The position numbers were made by a program, and so were the translations under genes. The notes beneath the pieces are model-generated. The model searched no databases, had not been told where the DNA came from, and saw only the letters and a list, made by a program, of their open reading frames with translations. Positions 1-5,305 of a stretch of DNA of 5,387 nt are shown piece after piece (the stretch's first letter is position 1; each line of letters opens with the position of its first letter). Origin of the DNA: Gammaproteobacteria bacterium (GTDB lineage Bacteria; Pseudomonadota; Gammaproteobacteria; UBA6429; Thiohalophilaceae); NCBI GenBank assembly GCA_024639445.1, contig JAHEIJ010000175.1, forward strand, positions 1 through 5,387. Reading direction: 5' to 3'.

Positions 1-111
1 TTGAACCCCCAGTTGCAACCGATCGGTACTCGTATATTTGGTCCGGTAACCCGTGAGCTGCGCACCGAGAACTTTATGAAAATTATTTCATTGGCCCCCG
101 AAGTTTTATAA
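1..111 (+). CDS. rplN: 50S ribosomal protein L14, C-terminal part (5' truncated by window edge)
   Basis: This is the last 36 codons plus TAA stop of L14, a large-subunit protein that binds 23S rRNA and contributes to the intersubunit bridge region next to L19. The frame beginning at base 1 reads through GTRIFGPVTRELR and ends in FMKIISLAPEVL. From memory, this tail is almost identical to E. coli L14. The family is about 122 residues long, so roughly 86 residues lie upstream of the window. The gene is cut only by the window edge; nothing suggests it is broken. It is normally the first gene of the spc operon, with rplX directly after it, as seen here (18-nt spacer). Identification is secure despite the short length. 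Confidence 0.97.
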   Translation: MNPQLQPIGTRIFGPVTRELRTENFMKIISLAPEVL

Positions 112-129
112 GGGCAGAGAGTTAAAGCT

Positions 130-450
130 ATGCAGAAGATTAAAAAAGGTGATGACGTTATCGTCATTACAGGCAAGGATAAAGGCAAGCGCGGTAGTGT
201 CGTTCGGGTTGTGAGCGAGTTGGATCGTGTTGTTGTTGAGAACGTTAATATCGCCAAAAAGCATCAAAAGCCGAATCCGGCCGCAGGTGCCCCTGGCGGA
301 ATTATTGAAAAGGAAATGCCACTGGATATTTCCAATATTGCGATTTTTAACCCGGTTACCGGTAAAGCCGATCGTGTTGGCATTAAAGTTCTGGAAGATG
401 GTCGCAAGGTGCGTTATTTCAAATCTAACGGTGAAGTTATTGACGCCTAA
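130..450 (+). CDS. rplX: 50S ribosomal protein L24
   Basis: L24 is an assembly-initiating 23S rRNA-binding protein of the large subunit, located near the peptide exit tunnel opening. The product has 106 residues, against 104 in E. coli. A KOW motif lies near the N-terminus (about residues 4-32, with VITGKDKGKRG at 12-22). The family blocks KKHQKP (43-48), PGGIIEKE (55-62) and TGKADRVG (77-84) follow, with a basic RKVRYFKSN segment near the C-terminus (92-100). ATG at 130 is the natural start, because it gives an N-terminus of family length directly before the KOW motif. The upstream AGGGCAGAG (111-119) is the only SD-like sequence and is weak and rather distant. The gene follows rplN by 18 nt and precedes rplE by 20 nt, in the standard spc order. 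Confidence 0.98.
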   Translation: MQKIKKGDDVIVITGKDKGKRGSVVRVVSELDRVVVENVNIAKKHQKPNPAAGAPGGIIEKEMPLDISNIAIFNPVTGKADRVGIKVLEDGRKVRYFKSNGEVIDA

Positions 451-470
451 GCAGGGCAGGTTAAAGAAAG

Positions 471-1016
471 ATGGCTAGGTTACAAGAATTCTACAAAGAC
501 AGTGTGGTCAAGCAGCTCCAGGAGCAGTTTGGTTACAAGAGTGTGATGGAAGTACCACGCATCACCAAGATCACCCTGAATATGGGTGTTGGTGAGGCCC
601 TGGGCGACAAGAAAGTCATGGAACATGCAGTCAGTGATATGACCAAGATTTCCGGCCAAAAGCCGATAGTCACCAAGGCACGTAAATCCATCGCGGGGTT
701 TAAAGTCCGTGAAGGCTGGCCAATTGGTTGCAAGGTCACACTACGTAGAGAACGTATGTATGAATTCCTGGATCGCCTCATCAGTGTCGCGATTCCACGT
801 GTTCGTGATTTCCGTGGTCTGAGTCCCAAGTCGTTTGATGGGCGTGGCAACTACAGCATGGGTGTGAAAGAGCAGATCATTTTCCCGGAAATCGATTATG
901 ACAAGATTGATACCCTGCGTGGTCTTGATATTACTATTACCACCACGGCGAAAAATGACGAGGAAGGCCGGGCGTTGCTGACCGCCTTTAACTTCCCGAT
1001 TAAGGGACAAGGCTGA
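471..1016 (+). CDS. rplE: 50S ribosomal protein L5
   Basis: L5 binds 5S rRNA together with L18 (and L25 in gammaproteobacteria), helps form the central protuberance and contacts the P-site tRNA and S13. The product has 181 residues, against 179 in E. coli. Family features in order are the N-terminal FYKDSVV (7-13), ITLNMGVGEA (34-43), the L5 signature region MTKISGQKP...TKARKS (57-73), the basic GCKVTLRRERMYEFLDRL stretch (86-103), RDFRGLS (112-118), the GRGNYSMGVKEQIIFPEI block (124-141) and a C-terminal ending FNFPIKGQG (173-181). The start at 471 fits the family N-terminus. The third codon is the rare AGG, followed by TTA. The upstream AGGGCAGG (453-460) is only a weak SD, with a 10-nt spacer. 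The TGA stop is embedded in the SD of rpsN. Confidence 0.98.
   Translation: MARLQEFYKDSVVKQLQEQFGYKSVMEVPRITKITLNMGVGEALGDKKVMEHAVSDMTKISGQKPIVTKARKSIAGFKVREGWPIGCKVTLRRERMYEFLDRLISVAIPRVRDFRGLSPKSFDGRGNYSMGVKEQIIFPEIDYDKIDTLRGLDITITTTAKNDEEGRALLTAFNFPIKGQG
491..507 (+). promoter_or_regulatory. Possible S8 translational operator hairpin at the start of rplE (weak)
   Basis: Within the first codons of rplE the mRNA can form a short stem. CUACA (491-495) pairs with UGUGG (503-507) across a 7-nt loop, including one U-G pair. In E. coli, S8 represses the spc operon by binding mRNA around the beginning of rplE, where I recall a comparable stem at the same coding position (ACUAC with GUAGU). Position and shape fit. 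However, the stem has only five pairs, and the encoded YKDSVV residues are conserved for protein reasons, so the resemblance may be a by-product of coding. This is an inference. Confidence 0.28.
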
Positions 1017-1020
1017 GGAG
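1015..1020 (+). promoter_or_regulatory. Shine-Dalgarno site of rpsN overlapping the rplE stop codon
   Basis: GAGGAG lies six bases before the rpsN ATG at 1027 and shares its first two bases with the TGA stop of rplE (1014-1016). A ribosome finishing L5 therefore stops on top of the S14 ribosome binding site, which suits coupled re-initiation. It also fixes 1027 as the rpsN start. Confidence 0.8.
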
Positions 1021-1026
1021 AACGAA

Positions 1027-1332
1027 ATGGCCAAGGTTTGCATGGTTGAGCGCGAAAAGAAGCGCATTAAGACGGTAAAGAAGTACGAAGCCAAGCGTAC
1101 TGAGTTGAAAGCAATTATCAAGAGTCCGAACTCAAGTTTTGAGGAACGGATGGATGCACAAACCAAGCTGCAGAAACTGCCGCGTGATGCCAGCCCAGCG
1201 CGCGTGCAACGTCGTTGCCGTTTGACTGGCCGTCCCCATGCGGTATACCGCAAGTTTGGCCTGTGTCGTAACAAGCTACGTGAGCATACCATGCGCGGTG
1301 ATGTACCTGGCCTGCGCAAGGGCAGCTGGTAA
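1027..1332 (+). CDS. rpsN: 30S ribosomal protein S14 (zinc-free, long form)
   Basis: S14 binds the 3' major domain of 16S rRNA in the head of the small subunit, beside S10 and S19. The product is 101 residues, the same length as E. coli S14. It carries the family core KLQKLPRDASPAR (47-59), RCRLTGRPH (63-71), RKFGLCRNKLRE (75-86) and the terminal MRGDVPGLRKGSW (89-101). This is the long 'C-minus' type. The pairs of CxxC zinc ligands found in the roughly 61-residue zinc-binding form are absent. The three cysteines (5, 64, 80) are isolated. The N-terminal extension is rich in Lys and Arg, as expected for rRNA contact. The gene sits 10 nt after rplE, with a strong SD overlapping the rplE stop. 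Confidence 0.98.
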   Translation: MAKVCMVEREKKRIKTVKKYEAKRTELKAIIKSPNSSFEERMDAQTKLQKLPRDASPARVQRRCRLTGRPHAVYRKFGLCRNKLREHTMRGDVPGLRKGSW

Positions 1333-1355
1333 TAGAGAATTTAGGAGTAACCCTG

Positions 1356-1751
1356 ATGAGTATGACAGACCCGATTGCAGATATGCTGACACGCATTCGT
1401 AATGCATTGGCTGCCGGTAAGTCCGAAGTAAGTATGCCGCAATCCAAGCAGAAGCAGGCGATTGCACAGGTTCTGAAGGATGAAGGTTATATCGCCGAAT
1501 TTGCAGCAATCGAGCAGGATGGCAAACCTACGCTGAATGTGACGCTTAAATACCATGAAGGTAAGCCGGTAATCGAAAAGATTAAGCGTGTCAGTCGTCC
1601 GGGCCTGCGTATTTATAAAGGTAAGGATCAACTGCCTAAGGTAATGGGTGGTTTGGGTGTTGCAATTGTTTCCACCTCCTCTGGTCTCATGACCGACCGC
1701 GCCGCTCGCAAGGCCGGGCAGGGTGGTGAAGTACTGTGTTACGTACAGTAA
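1356..1751 (+). CDS. rpsH: 30S ribosomal protein S8
   Basis: S8 is a primary 16S rRNA-binding protein that organises the central domain (platform). In E. coli it is also the translational repressor of this operon. The product has 131 residues, against 130 in E. coli. It opens with DPIADMLTRIRNA (5-17). RVSRPGLRIYK (78-88) and DQLPKVMGGLG (91-101) follow. The C-terminal S8 signature GVAIVSTSSGLMTDRAARK (101-119) leads into GGEVLCYV. The start at 1356 is preceded by TAGGAG (1342-1347) with an 8-nt spacer. A second in-frame ATG two codons later (1362) is possible, but the MSM N-terminus matches E. coli. The 23-nt spacer before it is the longest inside the ribosomal-protein block up to secY. Confidence 0.98.
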   Translation: MSMTDPIADMLTRIRNALAAGKSEVSMPQSKQKQAIAQVLKDEGYIAEFAAIEQDGKPTLNVTLKYHEGKPVIEKIKRVSRPGLRIYKGKDQLPKVMGGLGVAIVSTSSGLMTDRAARKAGQGGEVLCYVQ

Positions 1752-1764
1752 AAGGTAGCAAGGC

Positions 1765-2292
1765 ATGGCAAGAATAACTCCGATTATGATTCCTTCTGGT
1801 GTTGAAGTAACTATCAACGCACAGAACGTCAACGTAAAGGGCAGCAAGGGCAGCATGGATCATGTTGTGCATCCGGCTGTCGAGGTTGTACGTGATGATG
1901 CGTTACTAAGTTTCAATCCACGCGAAGGAATGGATAGTGCTATTGCGCAGAGCGGTACGGCGCGCGCGGTAATTAACAACATGATGACCGGCGTCAGTAC
2001 TGGTTTTGAAAAAAAACTGGAACTGGTAGGTGTTGGTTATCGAGCTCAGGCGCAGGGTAAGGTATTAAACCTGACGCTTGGGCATTCGCATCCGATCAAT
2101 TATGAATTGCCGGATGGAATTACTGCTGAAACACCAAGTCAGACAGAAGTGGTGATTAAAGGTATGGACAAACAACAGGTTGGCCAGGTTGCCGCTGAAG
2201 TTCGTGCCTTCCGTCCGCCGGAACCCTACAAGGGTAAAGGCGTGAAGTACGCAGACGAACATATTGTTCGTAAAGAAGCCAAGAAGAAGTAA
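1765..2292 (+). CDS. rplF: 50S ribosomal protein L6
   Basis: L6 binds 23S rRNA near the base of the L7/L12 stalk and the sarcin-ricin loop, close to where GTPase factors dock. The product has 175 residues, against 177 in E. coli. Two tandem L6 domains can be seen, roughly residues 10-82 and 90-165. They include IPSGVEV (9-15), the SGTARA...NNMMTGVSTGFEKKLELVGVGYRA region (63-94) and the C-terminal family signature PEPYKGKGVKYADE (152-165), followed by a basic KEAKKK tail. The N-terminus (MARITPIMIPSG) is two residues shorter than the E. coli one, a minor indel rather than truncation. The start at 1765 is supported by AAAGGT (1751-1756), which overlaps the rpsH stop by one base, with an 8-nt spacer. 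Codons 3-4 are the rare pair AGA-ATA. Confidence 0.98.
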   Translation: MARITPIMIPSGVEVTINAQNVNVKGSKGSMDHVVHPAVEVVRDDALLSFNPREGMDSAIAQSGTARAVINNMMTGVSTGFEKKLELVGVGYRAQAQGKVLNLTLGHSHPINYELPDGITAETPSQTEVVIKGMDKQQVGQVAAEVRAFRPPEPYKGKGVKYADEHIVRKEAKKK

Positions 2293-2307
2293 GGGCAGGA
2301 TAAGACG

Positions 2308-2661
2308 ATGGATAAAAGAACATCTCGTTTACGTCGCTCACGCCGCACTCGTGCCAAGATTCGTGAATTGGCAGTGCCGCGGCTGACTGTACACCGCACG
2401 CCACGTCATATCTATGCCCAGGTGATCGCGCCTAATGGTAGTGAGGTGATGGCGAGTGCCTCGACAGTGCAGGCTGATATTAAGGGTAGCGTAAAGAGTA
2501 CCAGTAATATTGATGCTGCGGTCGCGGTCGGTAAGGCTATTGCGGAAAAGGCGAAAGCCGCCGGAATTACCAGTGTGGCATTTGATCGTTCAGGTTTTAA
2601 ATATCATGGCCGGATCAAGGCGTTGGCTGATGCAGCGCGTGAAGCTGGACTGCAACTCTAA
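2308..2661 (+). CDS. rplR: 50S ribosomal protein L18
   Basis: L18 binds 5S rRNA with L5 and anchors it in the central protuberance. The product has 117 residues, identical in length to E. coli L18. The N-terminus is a disordered, highly basic Arg-rich tail (KRTSRLRRSRRTRAK, 3-17), typical for RNA contact. The globular domain follows, with RLTVHRTPRHIYAQVIAPNG (25-44), SASTV (50-54), AAVAVGKAIAEKA (70-82) and the conserved C-terminal block FDRSGFKYHGRIKALADAAR (92-111) ending REAGLQL. The ATG at 2308 lies seven bases after AGGA (2297-2300). The SD region runs directly on from the rplF TAA stop as TAAGGGCAGGA. rpsE starts 10 nt after this gene. Confidence 0.98.
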   Translation: MDKRTSRLRRSRRTRAKIRELAVPRLTVHRTPRHIYAQVIAPNGSEVMASASTVQADIKGSVKSTSNIDAAVAVGKAIAEKAKAAGITSVAFDRSGFKYHGRIKALADAAREAGLQL

Positions 2662-2664
2662 GGG
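2659..2664 (+). promoter_or_regulatory. Shine-Dalgarno site of rpsE fused to the rplR stop codon
   Basis: TAAGGG combines the TAA stop of rplR with an SD match for rpsE, whose ATG lies seven bases further on at 2672. The overlap of stop codon and ribosome binding site supports coupled translation of L18 and S5 and confirms the rpsE start. Confidence 0.7.
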
Positions 2665-2671
2665 TTGAATA

Positions 2672-3178
2672 ATGGCAGGATTTGATAAAGAACAAAGCAC
2701 CGACGGTTTGCAAGAACGTCTGGTTGGTATACGTCGCGTAGCCAAGGTGGTTAAGGGTGGCAGAATATTCGGTTTTTCCGCCCTGACCGTGGTCGGCGAT
2801 GGCCAGGGTCGTGTTGGCTTCGGCCGTGGTAAGGCGCGTGAGGTTCCGGTTGCAATTTCCAAGGCCATGGAAAATGCACGTAAGAACATGGTTAAGGTGT
2901 CCATCAAGGACGGTACTCTGCAGTATCCGATTACGTCTGAGCATGGTGCCGCCAAGGTGTTCATGCAGCCGGCTTCTGAAGGTACAGGTGTAATCGCCGG
3001 TGGTCCGATGCGTGCTGTATTTGACGTGGTTGGTGTAAGTAACGTCCTGGCTAAATGTATTGGTTCTAATAACCCGGTTAATGTTGTCCGCGCCACTATC
3101 AAGGGATTGGGTAACATGTCATCACCGGATGCAGTCGCCAGCAAACGTGGTAAATCTGTGGAAGATATTCTGGAATAA
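2672..3178 (+). CDS. rpsE: 30S ribosomal protein S5
   Basis: S5 sits between head and body on the solvent side of the small subunit. It affects translational accuracy and mRNA entry. The product has 168 residues, against 167 in E. coli. An N-terminal double-stranded-RNA-binding-like S5 domain (about 13-76) contains RRVAKVVKGGRIFGFSALTVVGDG (21-44) and GRVGFGRGKAREVP (46-59). The C-terminal S5 domain contains FMQPASEGTGVIAGGPMRAV (97-116), NPVNVVRATIKGL (134-146) and SKRGKSVEDIL (157-167). The loop VKGGR (27-31) corresponds to the site of spectinomycin-resistance changes in E. coli (K26-G28). Here it carries the usual wild-type residues. The N-terminal tail is a few residues longer than in E. 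coli and not conserved. rpmD follows after only 4 nt. Confidence 0.98.
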   Translation: MAGFDKEQSTDGLQERLVGIRRVAKVVKGGRIFGFSALTVVGDGQGRVGFGRGKAREVPVAISKAMENARKNMVKVSIKDGTLQYPITSEHGAAKVFMQPASEGTGVIAGGPMRAVFDVVGVSNVLAKCIGSNNPVNVVRATIKGLGNMSSPDAVASKRGKSVEDILE

Positions 3179-3182
3179 GACC

Positions 3183-3371
3183 ATGGCAGAGAAAGCTAAA
3201 ATCAAAGTAACGCTGGTACGCAGTACCAATGGACGACTGGCCTCCCATAAGGCATGTGTGACCGGTCTGGGTCTGCGTCGTATGCATCAAACGGTTGAGG
3301 TGGAAGATTCCCCATGTACGCGTGGCATGATTAACAAGGTCAACTACATGGTAAAGGTTGAGGAGAACTAA
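3183..3371 (+). CDS. rpmD: 50S ribosomal protein L30
   Basis: L30 is a small large-subunit protein that binds 23S rRNA. It is dispensable and missing in some bacterial lineages but usual in gammaproteobacteria. The product has 62 residues, against 59 in E. coli. It shows the family pattern IKVTLVRSTNGRLASHK (7-23), LGLRRMHQTVEVEDSP (29-44), RGMINKV (47-53) and MVKVEE near the C-terminus. An in-frame open stretch extends upstream into rpsE, but ATG at 3183 is the right start. It begins directly before the conserved region, gives the family length and leaves a 4-nt gap after the rpsE stop. Its SD can only be a weak TGGA (3171-3174) inside the last rpsE codons, so translation probably depends on coupling to rpsE. 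Cys25 and Cys45 are not family features. Confidence 0.97.
   Translation: MAEKAKIKVTLVRSTNGRLASHKACVTGLGLRRMHQTVEVEDSPCTRGMINKVNYMVKVEEN
3360..3366 (+). promoter_or_regulatory. Shine-Dalgarno site of rplO inside the last rpmD codons
   Basis: GAGGAGA is encoded by the final Glu-Glu-Asn codons of rpmD. It lies seven bases before the rplO ATG at 3374, or eight counted from the AGGAG core (3361-3365). It is one of the best SD matches in the window and fixes the rplO start, which comes only 2 nt after the rpmD stop. Confidence 0.85.
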
Positions 3372-3373
3372 AT

Positions 3374-3808
3374 ATGTTTTTAAATACCCTCAAACCGGCG
3401 GCAGGATCCAATAAATCACGTAAGCGCGTGGGACGTGGTATCGGTTCTGGCTCGGGTAAGACTTGTGGTCGTGGTCACAAGGGACAGAAGTCTCGTTCCG
3501 GTGGATTCCACAAGGTTGGCTTCGAAGGCGGTCAAATGCCGCTGCAGCGTCGTGTACCCAAGGTTGGTTTCCGCTCCCGTGTTGGCATGGTAACGGACGA
3601 AATCCGCTTGCATGAGCTGAACAACATTGATGCTGACGTGATTGATCTGGCTGCGCTAAAAGAGGCCAACCTGATCAACAAGAGTATTCAGCATGTCAAG
3701 GTTATGGTCTCCGGCAAACTTGAAAAGGCAGTTACTTTGAAAGGGATTCGCGTCACCAAGGGTGCACGTGAAGCAATTGAAGCCGCTGGCGGCAAGGTCG
3801 AAGAGTAA
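3374..3808 (+). CDS. rplO: 50S ribosomal protein L15
   Basis: L15 is a late-assembling 23S rRNA-binding protein that threads a long extended N-terminal region through the large subunit. The product has 144 residues, the same as E. coli. The N-terminal half is the Gly/Arg/Lys-rich extension: KRVGRGIGSGSGKTCGRGHKGQ (17-38), SRSGG (40-44) and the conserved GFEGGQMPLQRRVPKVGF (49-66). The C-terminal globular domain has VTDEIRLHEL (73-82), VIDLAALKEANLI (89-101), KVMVSGKL (109-116) and the terminal signature KGIRVTKGAREAIEAAGGKVEE (123-144). The N-terminus starts MFLNTLKP where E. coli has MRLNTLSP, a small substitution. The gene begins 2 nt after rpmD and ends 6 nt before the proposed secY start. 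Confidence 0.98.
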   Translation: MFLNTLKPAAGSNKSRKRVGRGIGSGSGKTCGRGHKGQKSRSGGFHKVGFEGGQMPLQRRVPKVGFRSRVGMVTDEIRLHELNNIDADVIDLAALKEANLINKSIQHVKVMVSGKLEKAVTLKGIRVTKGAREAIEAAGGKVEE

Positions 3809-3814
3809 GTTTAG

Positions 3815-5161
3815 GTGGGAACCTCGCGGGCAGGGATGGCTGACGCACTGGCGGCGGGGAAATTTACCGAGCTGCGACAGCGGATTTTCTTTCTGCTTGG
3901 TGCGTTGCTGGTTTTCCGTGTCGGTTCGTTTATTACCATCCCAGGTATCAATCCGGCTAGGCTGGCGGAAATGTTTGAGCAGCAGCAGGGCACCATCCTG
4001 TCGATGTTCAATATGTTCTCCGGGGGCGCACTGGAGCGCTTGTCGCTGTTTGCCCTGGGGATCATGCCCTACATCTCGGCTTCGATTATTGTGCAGTTGT
4101 TGACCAAGGTGCACCCGAAGCTGGAGCAGTTGAGCAAGGAAGGCGCAGCGGGTAAACGGAAAATTACCCAGTACACGCGTATGGCAACGTTGGGTCTGGC
4201 TACTTTCCAGGCATTGGGTGTGGCCGTTGCACTTTCGCGCCAACAGGGTCTGGTGATGATTGACCCGAATACTTTTTATTTCACCACCGTAGTAACGCTG
4301 GTGACCGGGACGATGTTCCTCATGTGGTTGGGGGAACAGATTACCGAACGGGGTATTGGTAACGGTATCTCGATGATTATTTTTGCCGGTATTGTTGCCG
4401 GTTTGCCTTCAGCCATTGGGGGCACCCTGGAGTTAGGCCGTACCGGTGAGCTGAGTTACGGGTTTATTTTGATTTTGTTTATCCTGGCATTGGCCGTAAC
4501 CGCGTTTGTGGTGTTTATGGAACGTGGCCAACGTCGAATCACGGTGAATTACGCCAAACGCCAGCAGGGTCGGAAAATGTATGCGGCTCAATCCAGCCAC
4601 CTGCCGTTGAAGATTAATATGGCCGGGGTGATTCCGCCAATTTTTGCTTCGAGCATAATTTTGTTCCCGGCGACCCTGGCGGGTTGGTTTGGCGGTAATA
4701 CCGAAGGGCCATTTAGCTGGTTGCAGGATGTGGCGACCATGTTATCGCCGGGGCAGCCTGTATATGTGCTGATGTATGCGATTGCGATTATATTCTTCTG
4801 CTTTTTCTATACGGCGTTGATGTTCAACCCGAAAGAAACCGCAGACAACCTGAAACGTTCAGGAGCCTTCATCCCTGGAATACGTCCGGGTGAACAGACC
4901 GCGCGTTATATCGATACCATTCTGGGGCGTTTAACCCTGGTTGGGGCAGCCTATATAACTGCCGTTTGCCTGTTGCCGGAGTTTCTGATCGTTTACTGGA
5001 ACGTACCTTTCTATTTCGGTGGTACGTCCCTGTTGATCATCGTGGTTGTGGTAATGGATTTTATGGCGCAGGTTCAGGCGCACTTGATGTCCCACCAGTA
5101 TGAGGGCCTGATGAAGAAGGCCAATCTGAAGGGGCAGGGTGGAACCGGACTGTTGCGCTAG
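3815..5161 (+). CDS. secY: Protein translocase subunit SecY
   Basis: SecY is the channel-forming subunit of the SecYEG translocon in the inner membrane. It exports preproteins with SecA and inserts membrane proteins with the ribosome and SRP. The product has 448 residues from the GTG start, against 443 in E. coli. Ten hydrophobic segments can be placed at about 24-41, 75-96, 121-140, 154-173, 183-203, 213-234, 270-290, 315-336, 371-390 and 401-419. The plug region lies at 61-73 (MFNMFSGG), followed by SLFALGIMPYISASI (77-91) at helix 2. A large cytosolic loop (236-268) joins helices 6 and 7. The next cytosolic loop carries FNPKETADNLK (337-347) and GAFIPGIRPGEQTARYI (350-366), including the Arg equivalent to essential E. 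coli R357. The C-terminus is MKKANLKGQ followed by GGTGLLR. GTG at 3815 directly follows an in-frame TAG, so no longer start exists. ATG at 3836 would give 441 residues. Neither start has a clear SD; GTG fits the family N-terminal length better. Confidence 0.96.
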   Translation: MGTSRAGMADALAAGKFTELRQRIFFLLGALLVFRVGSFITIPGINPARLAEMFEQQQGTILSMFNMFSGGALERLSLFALGIMPYISASIIVQLLTKVHPKLEQLSKEGAAGKRKITQYTRMATLGLATFQALGVAVALSRQQGLVMIDPNTFYFTTVVTLVTGTMFLMWLGEQITERGIGNGISMIIFAGIVAGLPSAIGGTLELGRTGELSYGFILILFILALAVTAFVVFMERGQRRITVNYAKRQQGRKMYAAQSSHLPLKINMAGVIPPIFASSIILFPATLAGWFGGNTEGPFSWLQDVATMLSPGQPVYVLMYAIAIIFFCFFYTALMFNPKETADNLKRSGAFIPGIRPGEQTARYIDTILGRLTLVGAAYITAVCLLPEFLIVYWNVPFYFGGTSLLIIVVVVMDFMAQVQAHLMSHQYEGLMKKANLKGQGGTGLLR

Positions 5162-5179
5162 GTTTGACCAGAATTTATT

Positions 5180-5183
5180 GGAG
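5180..5183 (+). promoter_or_regulatory. Shine-Dalgarno site of rpmJ
   Basis: GGAG ends eight bases before the rpmJ ATG at 5192, in the 30-nt secY-rpmJ spacer. It is a clear independent ribosome binding site, in contrast to the weak one at secY, and it fixes the start of the very short rpmJ. Confidence 0.75.
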
Positions 5184-5191
5184 TAAGAGTA

Positions 5192-5305
5192 ATGAAAGTT
5201 CGTGCATCTGTGAAGAAACTGTGTCGCAACTGCAAGATCATTCGTCGCGACGGTGTGGTGCGAGTGATCTGTAAGGATCCGCGTCACAAACAGCGTCAAG
5301 GCTGA
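5192..5305 (+). CDS. rpmJ: 50S ribosomal protein L36 (zinc-binding form)
   Basis: L36 is the smallest large-subunit protein, a zinc-ribbon protein that binds 23S rRNA and helps stabilise the region around the L7/L12 stalk base. The product has 37 residues, the usual length; E. coli has 38, with one extra residue in the last loop. It begins MKVRASVKKLCRNCK and ends DPRHKQRQG. The zinc ligands Cys11, Cys14, Cys27 and His32 are all present, so this is the zinc-containing 'C-plus' form, unlike the zinc-free S14 of the same operon. The start has a good SD eight bases upstream. It follows secY by 30 nt, as in gammaproteobacteria, and is usually the last spc gene. Confidence 0.97.
   Translation: MKVRASVKKLCRNCKIIRRDGVVRVICKDPRHKQRQG

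Noticed and set aside
741..1319. Long open frame on the minus strand (192 codons) across rplE and rpsN
   Set aside because: It lies opposite two conserved ribosomal genes, has no recognisable domain and is rich in Arg, Ser and Cys, as antisense shadows of such genes are.
2590..3144. Minus-strand open frame (184 codons) opposite rpsE
   Set aside because: It mirrors the codon pattern of rpsE, and its Pro/Thr/Leu-rich translation resembles no known protein.
3060..3182. Possible N-terminal extension of L30 upstream into rpsE
   Set aside because: The frame is open, but the extension would overlap the conserved end of S5 and matches no L30. The ATG at 3183 gives the family length.
3809..3814. Internal terminator or promoter between rplO and secY
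   Set aside because: The gap is only 6 nt, with no room for either and no hairpin.
3656..4243. Minus-strand open frame (195 codons) over the rplO-secY junction
   Set aside because: It is antisense to two clearly functional genes, with a low-complexity Gln/Arg/His-rich product and no family resemblance.
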